From positions 3,085,001-3,149,000 of the forward strand of contig NZ_CP032674.1 in the NCBI RefSeq assembly GCF_021730305.1: a DNA stretch of 64,000 nucleotides, read 5' to 3'. Made by a program: the position numbers and the translations under genes. This document shows positions 14,298 to 20,510 of the stretch, piece by piece. The stretch's first letter is position 1, and each line of letters opens with the position of its first letter. A model generated the notes under the pieces. That model had not been told where the DNA came from. It did not search any database and saw only the letters and a program-made list of their open reading frames with translations. The DNA comes from Xanthobacter sp. YC-JY1 (lineage in GTDB: Bacteria > Pseudomonadota > Alphaproteobacteria > Rhizobiales > Xanthobacteraceae).

Positions 14298-14518
14298 GCC
14301 CGGCCCTCCCCGATCTTGTCGACGATGACGGCGCGATGGTCGAGCAGTTTCATGGACGCGGTCAGCATCTCCGGCGACATGCGGAGGGATGCCTCGTAGG
14401 CGTCATTGAGACCGCTGATGAACGCTCGCAGGCCATTCATGGCGAACTCGGCGCCCGCGAGAAACGCGGCGGGGTTCTCCCGAAACCGCGCCTCGAAATT
14501 CGTGGTGTCCACGCTCAT
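14294..14518 (-). CDS. 74-aa early hypothetical protein
   Basis: Starts MSVDTTNFEARFRENPAAFL and is mostly helical (GLRAFISGLNDAYEASLRMS; KLLDHRAVIVDKIGEGRA). Overlaps both neighbours by four bases (ATGA), so it is part of one translationally coupled early unit. No motif recognised. Confidence 0.6.
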   Translation of the reverse strand: MSVDTTNFEARFRENPAAFLAGAEFAMNGLRAFISGLNDAYEASLRMSPEMLTASMKLLDHRAVIVDKIGEGRA

Positions 14519-14775
14519 TTCAGCTCGTGCTCCGCATAGAGGCGCAGCGCCCGGAACTCGGGTCGCTCGCCGTGGATGGTGTCGGCCGTCATGTTCGCGG
14601 CCACGGTGTAGGCGTGGGTGGGGTCCAGGCCGTGGGTCTTGCAGACCTGGAGGAAGAGCACCGCAGCGGCCACGGATTGGGTGGCCGGCGGGTGGTCCTG
14701 GAGACGGTCAACGAGCTGCATGGCTGCTTGAGCCACCGCCTCGGAAGGCGCGTTGACCATGGCGTCGAGGTTCAT
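14515..14775 (-). CDS. 86-aa early hypothetical protein
   Basis: Starts MNLDAMVNAPSEAVAQAAMQ; an all-helical Ala-rich small protein with VAAAVLFLQVCKTHGLDPTH, which is amphipathic rather than clearly membrane-spanning. Overlaps the next gene by four bases and follows the previous gene by two. Function unknown. Confidence 0.6.
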   Translation of the reverse strand: MNLDAMVNAPSEAVAQAAMQLVDRLQDHPPATQSVAAAVLFLQVCKTHGLDPTHAYTVAANMTADTIHGERPEFRALRLYAEHELK

Positions 14776-14777
14776 TG

Positions 14778-14996
14778 TCAGCCGAGCAGACCTGCGATCT
14801 TGCCGCTGGCGGCCAAGGCGCGGGCGGCTTCGGTCGTGTGCTCCTTCGACTGGCGCTGGAGCTTCGCCGCTTCAGCCACCTTGCGGTCGGCCTCGGCGTT
14901 CTGGCGGGCGGCGTGGGCGTCGAGCTTCTTCACGATCTTCGAGAGCGGCCCCACGATGCTGTCGGTGGAGCGGCGGCGGATGGACGGGAGCTTCAT
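14778..14996 (-). CDS. 72-aa early hypothetical protein, coiled coil
   Basis: The ATG at 14996 is preceded by AGGAGAAGCC. The basic N-terminus (MKLPSIRRRSTDSIVGPLSK) leads to a long coiled coil (ARQNAEADRKVAEAAKLQRQ). Soluble, probably oligomeric. Function unknown. Confidence 0.6.
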   Translation of the reverse strand: MKLPSIRRRSTDSIVGPLSKIVKKLDAHAARQNAEADRKVAEAAKLQRQSKEHTTEAARALAASGKIAGLLG

Positions 14997-15008
14997 GGCT
15001 TCTCCTTG

Positions 15009-15593
15009 TCAGGCTGCGAGGGAGATGATCTGGGCGTGGACCTTCGAGATGGGCTGAAAGCTCACCGCGCGGCCGGGCTCGTTGGCCTCTCGGGCGAGGC
15101 GCTTGAAGTGCTCCTCCCGCCCCGGCTCCTGCATCTTGGTGATGCGGTCGAGGAGGTCGGACACGCTCTCTTCCGGGAGGATGATCTGCTTCGTCCGAGC
15201 GAGGGACGGAGCGAAGTGGACGAGGTCTTCGAGGCGCTCGACGCGGCGCGAGGTCCAGCTCGGCTGGGCGTCGACGGGCTTGAAGCCGGACCAGTCGATC
15301 TCGCCGTGCATGTGGATGTTGACCTGCCGGCTCATAATCTTGACCGGGAGGGTGATGCCAGCGAGCGACGACGGATCGTAGTAGGAGCGCTCGAAGTCCC
15401 AGTGGGCGACCTCGGTGAGCGCGGTCGTCTCAAGACCATCGTGCCGGAAGGCAATCCGCAGCGTGTTGCGGTAGAGGTCTTGCTCAGCGGAGAGCGACCA
15501 CCCCGCCTGCTGGAGGCGGAAGGTGTCCGTCTCCCACCCGGCCCAGTTCAGCCGAACCGGACGCGAGAGGATGCGGCCGGGGCCGTCACGCAT
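15009..15593 (-). CDS. 194-aa early hypothetical protein
   Basis: The start chosen is the ATG at 15593, overlapping the stop of the previous ORF by eight bases; a longer frame would begin inside it. The product starts MRDGPGRILSRPVRLNWAGW, continues with aromatic-rich beta segments (ALTEVAHWDFERSYYDPSSL) and a charged helical C-terminal half (LLDRITKMQEPGREEHFKRL). It resembles conserved hypothetical early proteins of T7-like phages of alphaproteobacteria in general layout, but I cannot name a family. It is the largest unassigned early protein. Confidence 0.65.
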   Translation of the reverse strand: MRDGPGRILSRPVRLNWAGWETDTFRLQQAGWSLSAEQDLYRNTLRIAFRHDGLETTALTEVAHWDFERSYYDPSSLAGITLPVKIMSRQVNIHMHGEIDWSGFKPVDAQPSWTSRRVERLEDLVHFAPSLARTKQIILPEESVSDLLDRITKMQEPGREEHFKRLAREANEPGRAVSFQPISKVHAQIISLAA

Positions 15594-15765
15594 TCGAGCC
15601 GAGGTCCCGGACGATTGCGTCGTACTCCAGGCGGAGGTTGGCAAGCACCCGCTCGGCCTGTGCGATCTGGCGGAGCTTCGCCTCCAGCTTGGAGACCGCC
15701 GCGTCGGACTGCTCCTTCGCGATCTTCTCGCGGGCCTTCTGCTCCACAGCCTTGATGTCGATCAT
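15586..15765 (-). CDS. 59-aa coiled-coil early protein
   Basis: ATG at 15765 with AGGAAA upstream; it overlaps the preceding 26-codon ORF (ATGA). The product is almost entirely coiled coil (KAREKIAKEQSDAAVSKLEA, then LRQIAQAERVLANLRLEYDA). Translationally coupled to the 194-aa gene. Function unknown. Confidence 0.6.
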   Translation of the reverse strand: MIDIKAVEQKAREKIAKEQSDAAVSKLEAKLRQIAQAERVLANLRLEYDAIVRDLGSNA

Positions 15766-15842
15766 GCGTTTTTCCTGTCGTCGTTGTGGGTGTCGAGGAT
15801 CAGCTCGCCCAGGAAGGCGAGGAACTTTTGGATCACCTGCAC
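15762..15842 (-). CDS. 26-aa ORF, possible small hydrophobic protein
   Basis: GTG at 15842 to TGA at 15762, overlapping the lipoprotein gene upstream and the 59-aa gene downstream. The product starts MQVIQKFLAFLGELILDTHN, with a short amphipathic/hydrophobic stretch. Its coupled position is the only support beyond length; it may be only a translational bridge. Confidence 0.35.
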   Translation of the reverse strand: MQVIQKFLAFLGELILDTHNDDRKNA

Positions 15843-16204
15843 TCAGAGCGCCCGGAACCGAACGCCAGGAGCCAGAGGGGGAGCCACGAGCCTGTCGAGG
15901 CGGAGGGCGAGGGAGCCGGGGCAGTGACGGCCGGGGCGGGCAGCACCTTGTGGCCGGGCGGCGGCGGCCGCGACGGCGTGTAGCTCGGGCGGGGAGCCGG
16001 AGGCGGCGTGACCGCACGGGGCACGGGCGGGACCGAAGGGCGGGCAGTCATTACCGGGACCGACACTCGGCCCACGGACACAACGGCGGCCTGCACAGGG
16101 GCCAGCAATCCCACGGACTTCTTGGGCGGGCACGGGCGGCTCGGGCCGCAGGCAGCGAGGGCCAGCGGCAGGAGCGCAATCAGGACGCGGCGCTTGGTCA
16201 TCAT
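15833..16204 (-). CDS. Early-region phage lipoprotein
   Basis: 123 aa. The N-terminus MMTKRRVLIALLPLALAACG is a type II signal peptide with lipobox LAAC (Cys19). The mature part is very Pro-rich (VPPVPRAVTPPPAPRPSYTP) and ends in a short hydrophobic patch (GSWLPLWLLAFGSG). It is encoded two genes after RNA polymerase, in the early region, not in the lysis cassette. Surface lipoproteins in early or lysogenic phage regions often block receptors or superinfection; that role here is inference. An outer spanin is unlikely, as one is already encoded at 2262-2477. Confidence 0.65.
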   Translation of the reverse strand: MMTKRRVLIALLPLALAACGPSRPCPPKKSVGLLAPVQAAVVSVGRVSVPVMTARPSVPPVPRAVTPPPAPRPSYTPSRPPPPGHKVLPAPAVTAPAPSPSASTGSWLPLWLLAFGSGRSECR

Positions 16205-16218
16205 ATTGAGCGCCTAAC

Positions 16219-16404
16219 TCACTGCCGGGCGCCGAGGGCGGAGGCAGGCCCTCCGTAGATGCGGCGGCAGGCGGCCATGAAGCGGCCGTACCACTCCTTG
16301 CGCTCGGCGACGGTCATCTTGCGGAAGTCGAAGTGGGCACCGTTGCAGACCGTGGCGTCCCAATGGGCGGCACCGAGGCGGATGGTCATGGTGTGCTGAG
16401 GCAT
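16219..16404 (-). CDS. 61-aa early hypothetical protein
   Basis: First gene after RNA polymerase. The ATG at 16404 is preferred; an in-frame TTG at 16440 gives 73 aa. The product reads MPQHTMTIRLGAAHWDATVC, NGAHFDFRKMTVAERKEWYG, RFMAACRRIYGG. The TVAERKxWYxxFMxAxR helix looks like small T7-like early proteins, unknown in function. Confidence 0.55.
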   Translation of the reverse strand: MPQHTMTIRLGAAHWDATVCNGAHFDFRKMTVAERKEWYGRFMAACRRIYGGPASALGARQ

Positions 16405-16450
16405 GGGCGAGATGTTCCAATTTAGCTTTGGTGGGTCCAAATTCGGGATG

Positions 16451-16475
16451 ATCCCGATTTGTCAGCTATCAGGCA
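16451..16475 (-). promoter_or_regulatory. Candidate phage RNA polymerase promoter after the RNAP gene
   Basis: TGATAGCTGAC (16471-16461, minus strand) overlaps the RNAP stop codon and is followed by AAATCGGGATC. The same 11-mer occurs upstream of the RNAP gene (19075-19065). T7 also has phage promoters just downstream of its gene 1. With a GGGA start 16 bases from the 11-mer's first base, it could be the first middle promoter. No other copy was recognised in the window, so the consensus is based on two sites. Confidence 0.4.
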
Positions 16476-18922
16476 AAAAAATAGGCGGACTCCTCCACCT
16501 GATGCAGATCGAGGCACCCCATCGCGGGAGGCAAAGGCAGCTCGGAGGCGATCTCCGGGGGAAGCGCGGCGGCCACGGCCGCTCGGAACTCCTCCAGAAC
16601 ATTGTGCTCCGTGTACATGGAGACGAAGGCCGCCCGCAGATGGTGCGCAAGGCGGTCGGTGTCTGCGGCGTGGGTTCCATAGCTGTCGTGGATCATGGCG
16701 AACGAGGTGATCCCCTCCGCCACGCACCGCTGAATGGTGAGCATCATGGCGGATGCGTCCAGCGAGTGGACGAAGTTCGGGCTGATTGCCAACGCCTGCT
16801 TCGAGGCATCTAGGCTGTCTGCCTCCCCGAACACGCCGACCTTGATGATCGACCCGCGCAACCGGCTCTTGATCCTCCTCTCGTTGATGTTGCGGTACTC
16901 CTGATGGGCCACGAACCCGCTGGGGGTGGTCCACTGGATGGGGTTGCCGTGCCGCGTAGCCACCCGCGCGACGCGCTGGAGCCACGTCATCACCTGCCGG
17001 GCGGCCACGACAACATCGCCGATGGATGCCCAGATGATGGAGGCAAGGTAGGCCTCGGCCCGGACTAGCTCGTCGCCGAAGGGGTTCTCCTTGCCGTCCT
17101 TGATCTGCTCTCGGACTGCGGCTCGGGTGTACTCAAGGCAAGAGGTCATGGTTCCACCGTAGGGCAGCACCATCACCGGCCGCTTGGTGATCTTCCGGTT
17201 GATCCCGAAGTCCACCCACCCGCGAGCCACCCATGCCTTCTCGTCATCGCTGTCGGCTACGGCGCTGAGCCGCTCCGTCGTTCTGTTGGCGACCCGCTGG
17301 TAGATGTCCTGCGGCTTCTCAGCCGGCAGGAGGTTCACCGCTGCGCCACCCACCGGGTCCCGGAGCATGGCGGAGAAATGCTGGAGGCCGTTGCAGGAGC
17401 CATCGAGGGCGATGGGAAGTCGGGAGACGTAGCGGGTGGGTGATGGCTCGCCGAACCCTGTCCCCCACGCCTCCGTCCACTCGAAGCACCACGCGAGGAA
17501 GCTCCAGGGGCTGTCGGCCTCGGTCCACCAGCGGTGCGTTAGCGGGTCCGCTGCGCAGTCTCCCGCCCTTTGGCGGTGCTCGTAGGCCCATGCCTCCCGG
17601 TCATCGAAGCTCGCTTTGTCGAAGCCGAACACATTGGCCCCGTGGATAGCGAGCCAGCGAAGGCCCGCCTTGCCCAACGGCTTCCCCTCCGCGAAGTGCA
17701 GGAGCGCCTTGGCTCGGTCGGAGCCTTGCGGCTGGAGGGTGTTGGGGATGGCGTAGACCCGCCCCCGGAAGTCGAGCTGGTGCGGAAAGAAGATGGCGGG
17801 CTCGTTGCGGTACTCGCGCCCCACGGAGATGAGCTGAGCCATCTCCAGCCGGCGGCCCTCGTCCTCCGCATTCTGCTTGTAGACTAGCTTCGCCCGCTCC
17901 TTCCACTCACGCTTGGCCGCATCGTTGGTGTCGATGTCGAACGGCGTGGGCGGGAGTGGGTTCGGGTCCGGCCCGACGATGCCGGGCAGCAAGATGCCCC
18001 GCTCCATCGCCTCCTCCATGACGCCCAGGATGCGCCGGTTGATCGCCCAGCGGGTGGCCTGGAGGGCGTTGATGCCGACGAAGACGGGCTCCATTGCCGC
18101 TGCTTTGAGGGCCTCGACGTGCGCCTTGTACGTCCGCTTCACGAGTGCGAAGGGGCGCACGGCGTGGGTCAGGTAGCCCCCGCCGGATGTTCCCAGCCAC
18201 GGGATCGGAGGGACCACGGTGGGCGTGAGCGCCGGCCGCAGGAGGGAGGCCTTGCTGTTGTGATCGTCCACCCAGCGGCGCCCGATGTCCGAAAGCCGCA
18301 CCTGCTTGATCGTCTTGTTCTTCCGCACTGGCACATCCTCGACCACGAGGAGGCCGGTGTGCTCGATGAGTAGCTCGATGAGCTTGGTCCCCACATGCAC
18401 CTTGTCCACGGTCGACCACCTGGGCAGCTCGATCTCAGCCGCACGGGCGGCTGCTGCATAGATCAGCTCGGCATGTACCGGGTCCCAGGACTTGCGCCGG
18501 ACGCTGCGCTCCACCGTGCGGAAGAGAGCCGGCGCCCGCTCGTCGAAGACCGCCATGCGCAGCTCGTCCTCCAGCGCCGAGGCGATATCCCGGCACACCT
18601 GGAGGAAGGAGCAGCCGCCGGCGGAGGTGTTCAGGGCAGCGTGTAGGGAGAGGAAAGCGATGAGGTCGGCCGGCAGGGGAGCCAACAGGCCTGTCGCAAA
18701 GGCAGGCCGCCCCCTCCCCCGCTTGGGCGCGAGCAGCTTCTCAACGGCGGCGGTCATGGGGGCCAGTAGGTGGCGGGTGATCTCAAGCCCACCTGCCGTC
18801 TCAGCCAGCGCACCCCGAGCCTCCGCCTTGCGCACTCCTTCCATGAAACGGTGCGCACCCACGTCCCGCATCATCTCCTCAAGGGCCAGCTCCCGGCCCA
18901 AGTCGAGGGTCTCGATGTTCAC
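16469..18922 (-). CDS. Single-subunit DNA-dependent RNA polymerase (T7 gp1-like)
   Basis: 817 aa, slightly shorter than T7 gp1 (883) but complete. Catalytic Asp at about residue 507 in LPIALDGSCNGLQHFSAMLR, the nucleotide-binding ITKRPVMVLPYGGT segment with the conserved Arg, Lys and Tyr, and the second Asp at about residue 746 in FAMIHDSYGTHAADTDRL are all present. The C-terminus ends aromatic-aromatic-Ala (YFFA), like the T7 foot. The enzyme would transcribe the phage from its own promoters. It is the gene nearest to the tRNA junction, with a leader rich in repeats. Confidence 0.96.
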   Translation of the reverse strand: MNIETLDLGRELALEEMMRDVGAHRFMEGVRKAEARGALAETAGGLEITRHLLAPMTAAVEKLLAPKRGRGRPAFATGLLAPLPADLIAFLSLHAALNTSAGGCSFLQVCRDIASALEDELRMAVFDERAPALFRTVERSVRRKSWDPVHAELIYAAAARAAEIELPRWSTVDKVHVGTKLIELLIEHTGLLVVEDVPVRKNKTIKQVRLSDIGRRWVDDHNSKASLLRPALTPTVVPPIPWLGTSGGGYLTHAVRPFALVKRTYKAHVEALKAAAMEPVFVGINALQATRWAINRRILGVMEEAMERGILLPGIVGPDPNPLPPTPFDIDTNDAAKREWKERAKLVYKQNAEDEGRRLEMAQLISVGREYRNEPAIFFPHQLDFRGRVYAIPNTLQPQGSDRAKALLHFAEGKPLGKAGLRWLAIHGANVFGFDKASFDDREAWAYEHRQRAGDCAADPLTHRWWTEADSPWSFLAWCFEWTEAWGTGFGEPSPTRYVSRLPIALDGSCNGLQHFSAMLRDPVGGAAVNLLPAEKPQDIYQRVANRTTERLSAVADSDDEKAWVARGWVDFGINRKITKRPVMVLPYGGTMTSCLEYTRAAVREQIKDGKENPFGDELVRAEAYLASIIWASIGDVVVAARQVMTWLQRVARVATRHGNPIQWTTPSGFVAHQEYRNINERRIKSRLRGSIIKVGVFGEADSLDASKQALAISPNFVHSLDASAMMLTIQRCVAEGITSFAMIHDSYGTHAADTDRLAHHLRAAFVSMYTEHNVLEEFRAAVAAALPPEIASELPLPPAMGCLDLHQVEESAYFFA

Positions 18923-18939
18923 GTCTTGTTCTCCGTTCT

Positions 18940-18970
18940 GTCACTGGTGACGTCACTGTCGGCCCGTCAC
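18940..18970. promoter_or_regulatory. Array of GTCAC half-sites upstream of RNAP
   Basis: Four copies of GTCAC or its complement in 31 bases: 18940-18944, 18947-18951 (inverted), 18952-18956 and 18966-18970. The middle two form the perfect 10-bp palindrome GTGACGTCAC (18947-18956). They lie 18-48 bases before the RNAP start codon, a good position for an operator controlling polymerase synthesis. GACGTCAC recurs at 752-759 upstream of the capsid. Binding protein unknown. Confidence 0.45.
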
Positions 18971-18997
18971 CAACATCTTCTGCGTTTTTGGAAGTGT

Positions 18998-19056
18998 CCC
19001 CGATTTCGGGGGTGATAGACGACAAGCGGAGTTGGCGCAAGCCTTTTCGGGCTTGC
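18998..19056 (-). promoter_or_regulatory. Two hairpins in the RNAP leader
   Basis: GCAAGCC/GGCTTGC (19037-19043 and 19050-19056, 7 bp, 6-base loop) and CCCCG/CGGGG (18998-19002 and 19007-19011) fold on the minus-strand transcript between the prophage end and the RNAP gene. Neither is followed by a T-run, so regulation of the RNAP mRNA or shielding from host readthrough is more likely than simple termination. Confidence 0.4.
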
Positions 19057-19077
19057 TGCCAAACGTCAGCTATCAAT
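19053..19077 (-). promoter_or_regulatory. Candidate phage promoter upstream of RNAP
   Basis: TGATAGCTGAC at 19075-19065 on the minus strand, followed by GTTTGGCAGC. It is identical over 11 bases to the site at 16471-16461 immediately after the RNAP gene. If a phage promoter, it would give autogenous amplification of the polymerase. It lies only seven bases inside the tRNA fragment, so part of an attachment site is the alternative. Confidence 0.35.
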
Positions 19078-19081
19078 CACT

Positions 19082-19123
19082 GGATTTTAAGTCTCGTGCG
19101 TCTACCGGTTTCGCCACGTCCGC
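19082..19123 (-). tRNA. tRNA-Leu(TAA) 5' half, prophage attachment junction
   Basis: On the minus strand from 19123 the sequence GCGGACGTGGCGAAACCGGT continues with AGACGCACGAGACTTAAAATCC: acceptor 5' strand, D-arm and anticodon loop CTTAAAA of tRNA-Leu(UAA). After the anticodon loop, pairing with the CGAGA stem breaks down and no variable arm, T-arm or 3' acceptor follows. The gene is thus cut at the anticodon, where tyrosine recombinases usually cross over. The fragment is the host side of the prophage end; the 3' half is expected at the other prophage end outside the window. Confidence 0.7.
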
Positions 19124-19264
19124 GGGTCCGGGCGCATGGCCCAGTGGACGTGTCTTAGAGCATGTTTCGCGGCGGGAGTGTACCTCCTGCCGCGCCGGCT
19201 TCCACCGCGACGAGGCGCGGGCCGATGGGCCGTGCCGTCAGGCGCGCGGCCGCGCTTCGCGCCG

Positions 19265-19690
19265 TCAGATGCGGGGCCGCGCTTCGCGCTCGAGGCGCAA
19301 GCACAGGATGGCGCCGATCATCAGGCCGCCGATGAGGCTGATGTGCTCCACCACCACGTGGAACTCGAACAGGCGCTGCTCGCCCTGCATGGTCCAGAAG
19401 GGGTGGGCGATGGGGATGGTCAGCGCCGTGAATACCGCCAGCATGCCGAAGCCGAGCCAGGCCATCCGGTTGGCGATGACCATGGCCGAGCCGCCGAGCA
19501 GCACGAAGATGGCGAGCGGCACGAAGAACAGCGCCGGCTTCACGCCGAAGAACTCGAACAGCGCCAGCGCCCCGCCGAAGTTGAACAGCTTGTCCAGGCC
19601 CGCCCCCCAGAAGATGAACGTGAGCAGGGCACGGGCGACGATGCCGAATGCGGGGCTCGACAGGAGGGCGGCGATGGGACGAGGGGTCAA
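19265..19690 (-). CDS. DoxX-family integral membrane protein
   Basis: 141 aa from a TTG at 19690 (AGGTG upstream); longer starts add a non-hydrophobic Arg-rich piece. Four membrane helices: FGIVARALLTFIFWGAGLDK, a segment around PALFFVPLAIFVLLGG, AWLGFGMLAVFTALTIPIAH and ISLIGGLMIGAILCLR. The AGLDKLFNFGG motif in helix 1 is typical of DoxX/SURF4-type proteins, which are linked to redox or lipid processes but poorly defined. First chromosomal gene next to the prophage. Confidence 0.75.
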   Translation of the reverse strand: MTPRPIAALLSSPAFGIVARALLTFIFWGAGLDKLFNFGGALALFEFFGVKPALFFVPLAIFVLLGGSAMVIANRMAWLGFGMLAVFTALTIPIAHPFWTMQGEQRLFEFHVVVEHISLIGGLMIGAILCLRLEREARPRI

Positions 19691-19825
19691 GATGGCACCT
19701 GTGGGCAGTTGAGACGGCGCGCGCGGGCGTCGGCCGAAGCCGTCATCCACGCGACATGCCTCTCTTGCCGGGGCCAGTCTGAACGGCGGCTGAACCGCCC
19801 TCCCCGTCCCGCGCCGGCGCGCCAC

Positions 19826-20224
19826 TCAGGACGCGTCGACGGCCACCGGGGTGATGGCGACGGATTCGCCGCAGCCGCAGGAGGACGTCTGGTTGGGGTT
19901 GTTGAAGACAAACTGGGACGAGACCTTGTCCGTCTTGAAATCCATCTCGGTGCCGATAAGGAACAGCACCGCCTTTGAATCGACCACCACCTTCACGCCC
20001 TTGTCCTCGACCACCGCGTCGAGCGGCGCCACATCGGTGGTGAAGTCGAGCTTGTAGGACATGCCGGCGCATCCGCCGTTCTCGATGCCCACACGCACCG
20101 CGGTGCCTGGCTCGGACTCGGCCAGGATTTCGCGCAGGCGCTCGGCGGCGATATCGGTGATCCGGATGACCGGCGGCAGGCTGCGCCGGGCGGGGCGAGC
20201 GGGGGGTGTTTCAGCGACACTCAT
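19826..20224 (-). CDS. A-type iron-sulfur carrier (IscA/SufA/ErpA family)
   Basis: 132 aa. The three cluster-binding cysteines are present: Cys52 in IENGGCAGMSYKLDF, and Cys116 and Cys118 in the C-terminal SSCGCGESVAI. It accepts nascent Fe-S clusters and passes them to apoproteins. No suf or isc operon partners are adjacent, so it is a stand-alone carrier; SufA and ErpA cannot be told apart from sequence alone. A 286-base divergent region separates it from the GGDEF-EAL gene. Confidence 0.88.
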   Translation of the reverse strand: MSVAETPPARPARRSLPPVIRITDIAAERLREILAESEPGTAVRVGIENGGCAGMSYKLDFTTDVAPLDAVVEDKGVKVVVDSKAVLFLIGTEMDFKTDKVSSQFVFNNPNQTSSCGCGESVAITPVAVDAS

Positions 20225-20510
20225 GGCAGACCTCCAGACCCGGCCGGTTCAAGGTCGGCGGGCCAGCCTCCTACAAATGGTGGATGATCGCGGCAGGAGC
20301 AAGTCTCAGGACCAAGTCTCACGACAAGGTATCGGCGGAAGGCGGAACGTCCGCAGGGTGGCGTACCGGGCCTGTGGTTGGTATTTTACAGCCAAGTCAT
20401 AGGGAAATTGCGTGATTTCGCTTTTTCCCGCGAACGGCCAAGATATAGGTCTCACTACGGCGGCGGCTTGTCCGCCGGATCGCGGCGGCAAAGAGGCGGC
20501 TAGACGAGGC

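Larger units (their letters stand above)
1..19082. mobile_element. T7-like (Autographiviridae-type) prophage, left end outside the window
   Basis: About 19 kb of minus-strand genes in T7-like order: RNA polymerase, small early genes, SSB, endonuclease I, primase-helicase, DNA polymerase, 5'-3' exonuclease, dNMP kinase, portal, scaffold, lysis genes, capsid. The right boundary is placed where a half tRNA-Leu(TAA) gene begins; to its right only chromosomal housekeeping genes follow. Tail, terminase and any integrase are not seen and should lie left of position 1. Nearly all genes are intact and overlap by a few bases, which suggests a recently acquired and possibly functional prophage. Temperate state is inferred from the tRNA junction and the BRO antirepressor, not from a visible integrase. 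Confidence 0.88.

Noticed and set aside
19124-19264. Possible small gene between the tRNA fragment and the DoxX gene
   Set aside because: No RBS-supported frame; only GC-rich repeats of GCGCGGCCGCGCTTCGCG type are present.
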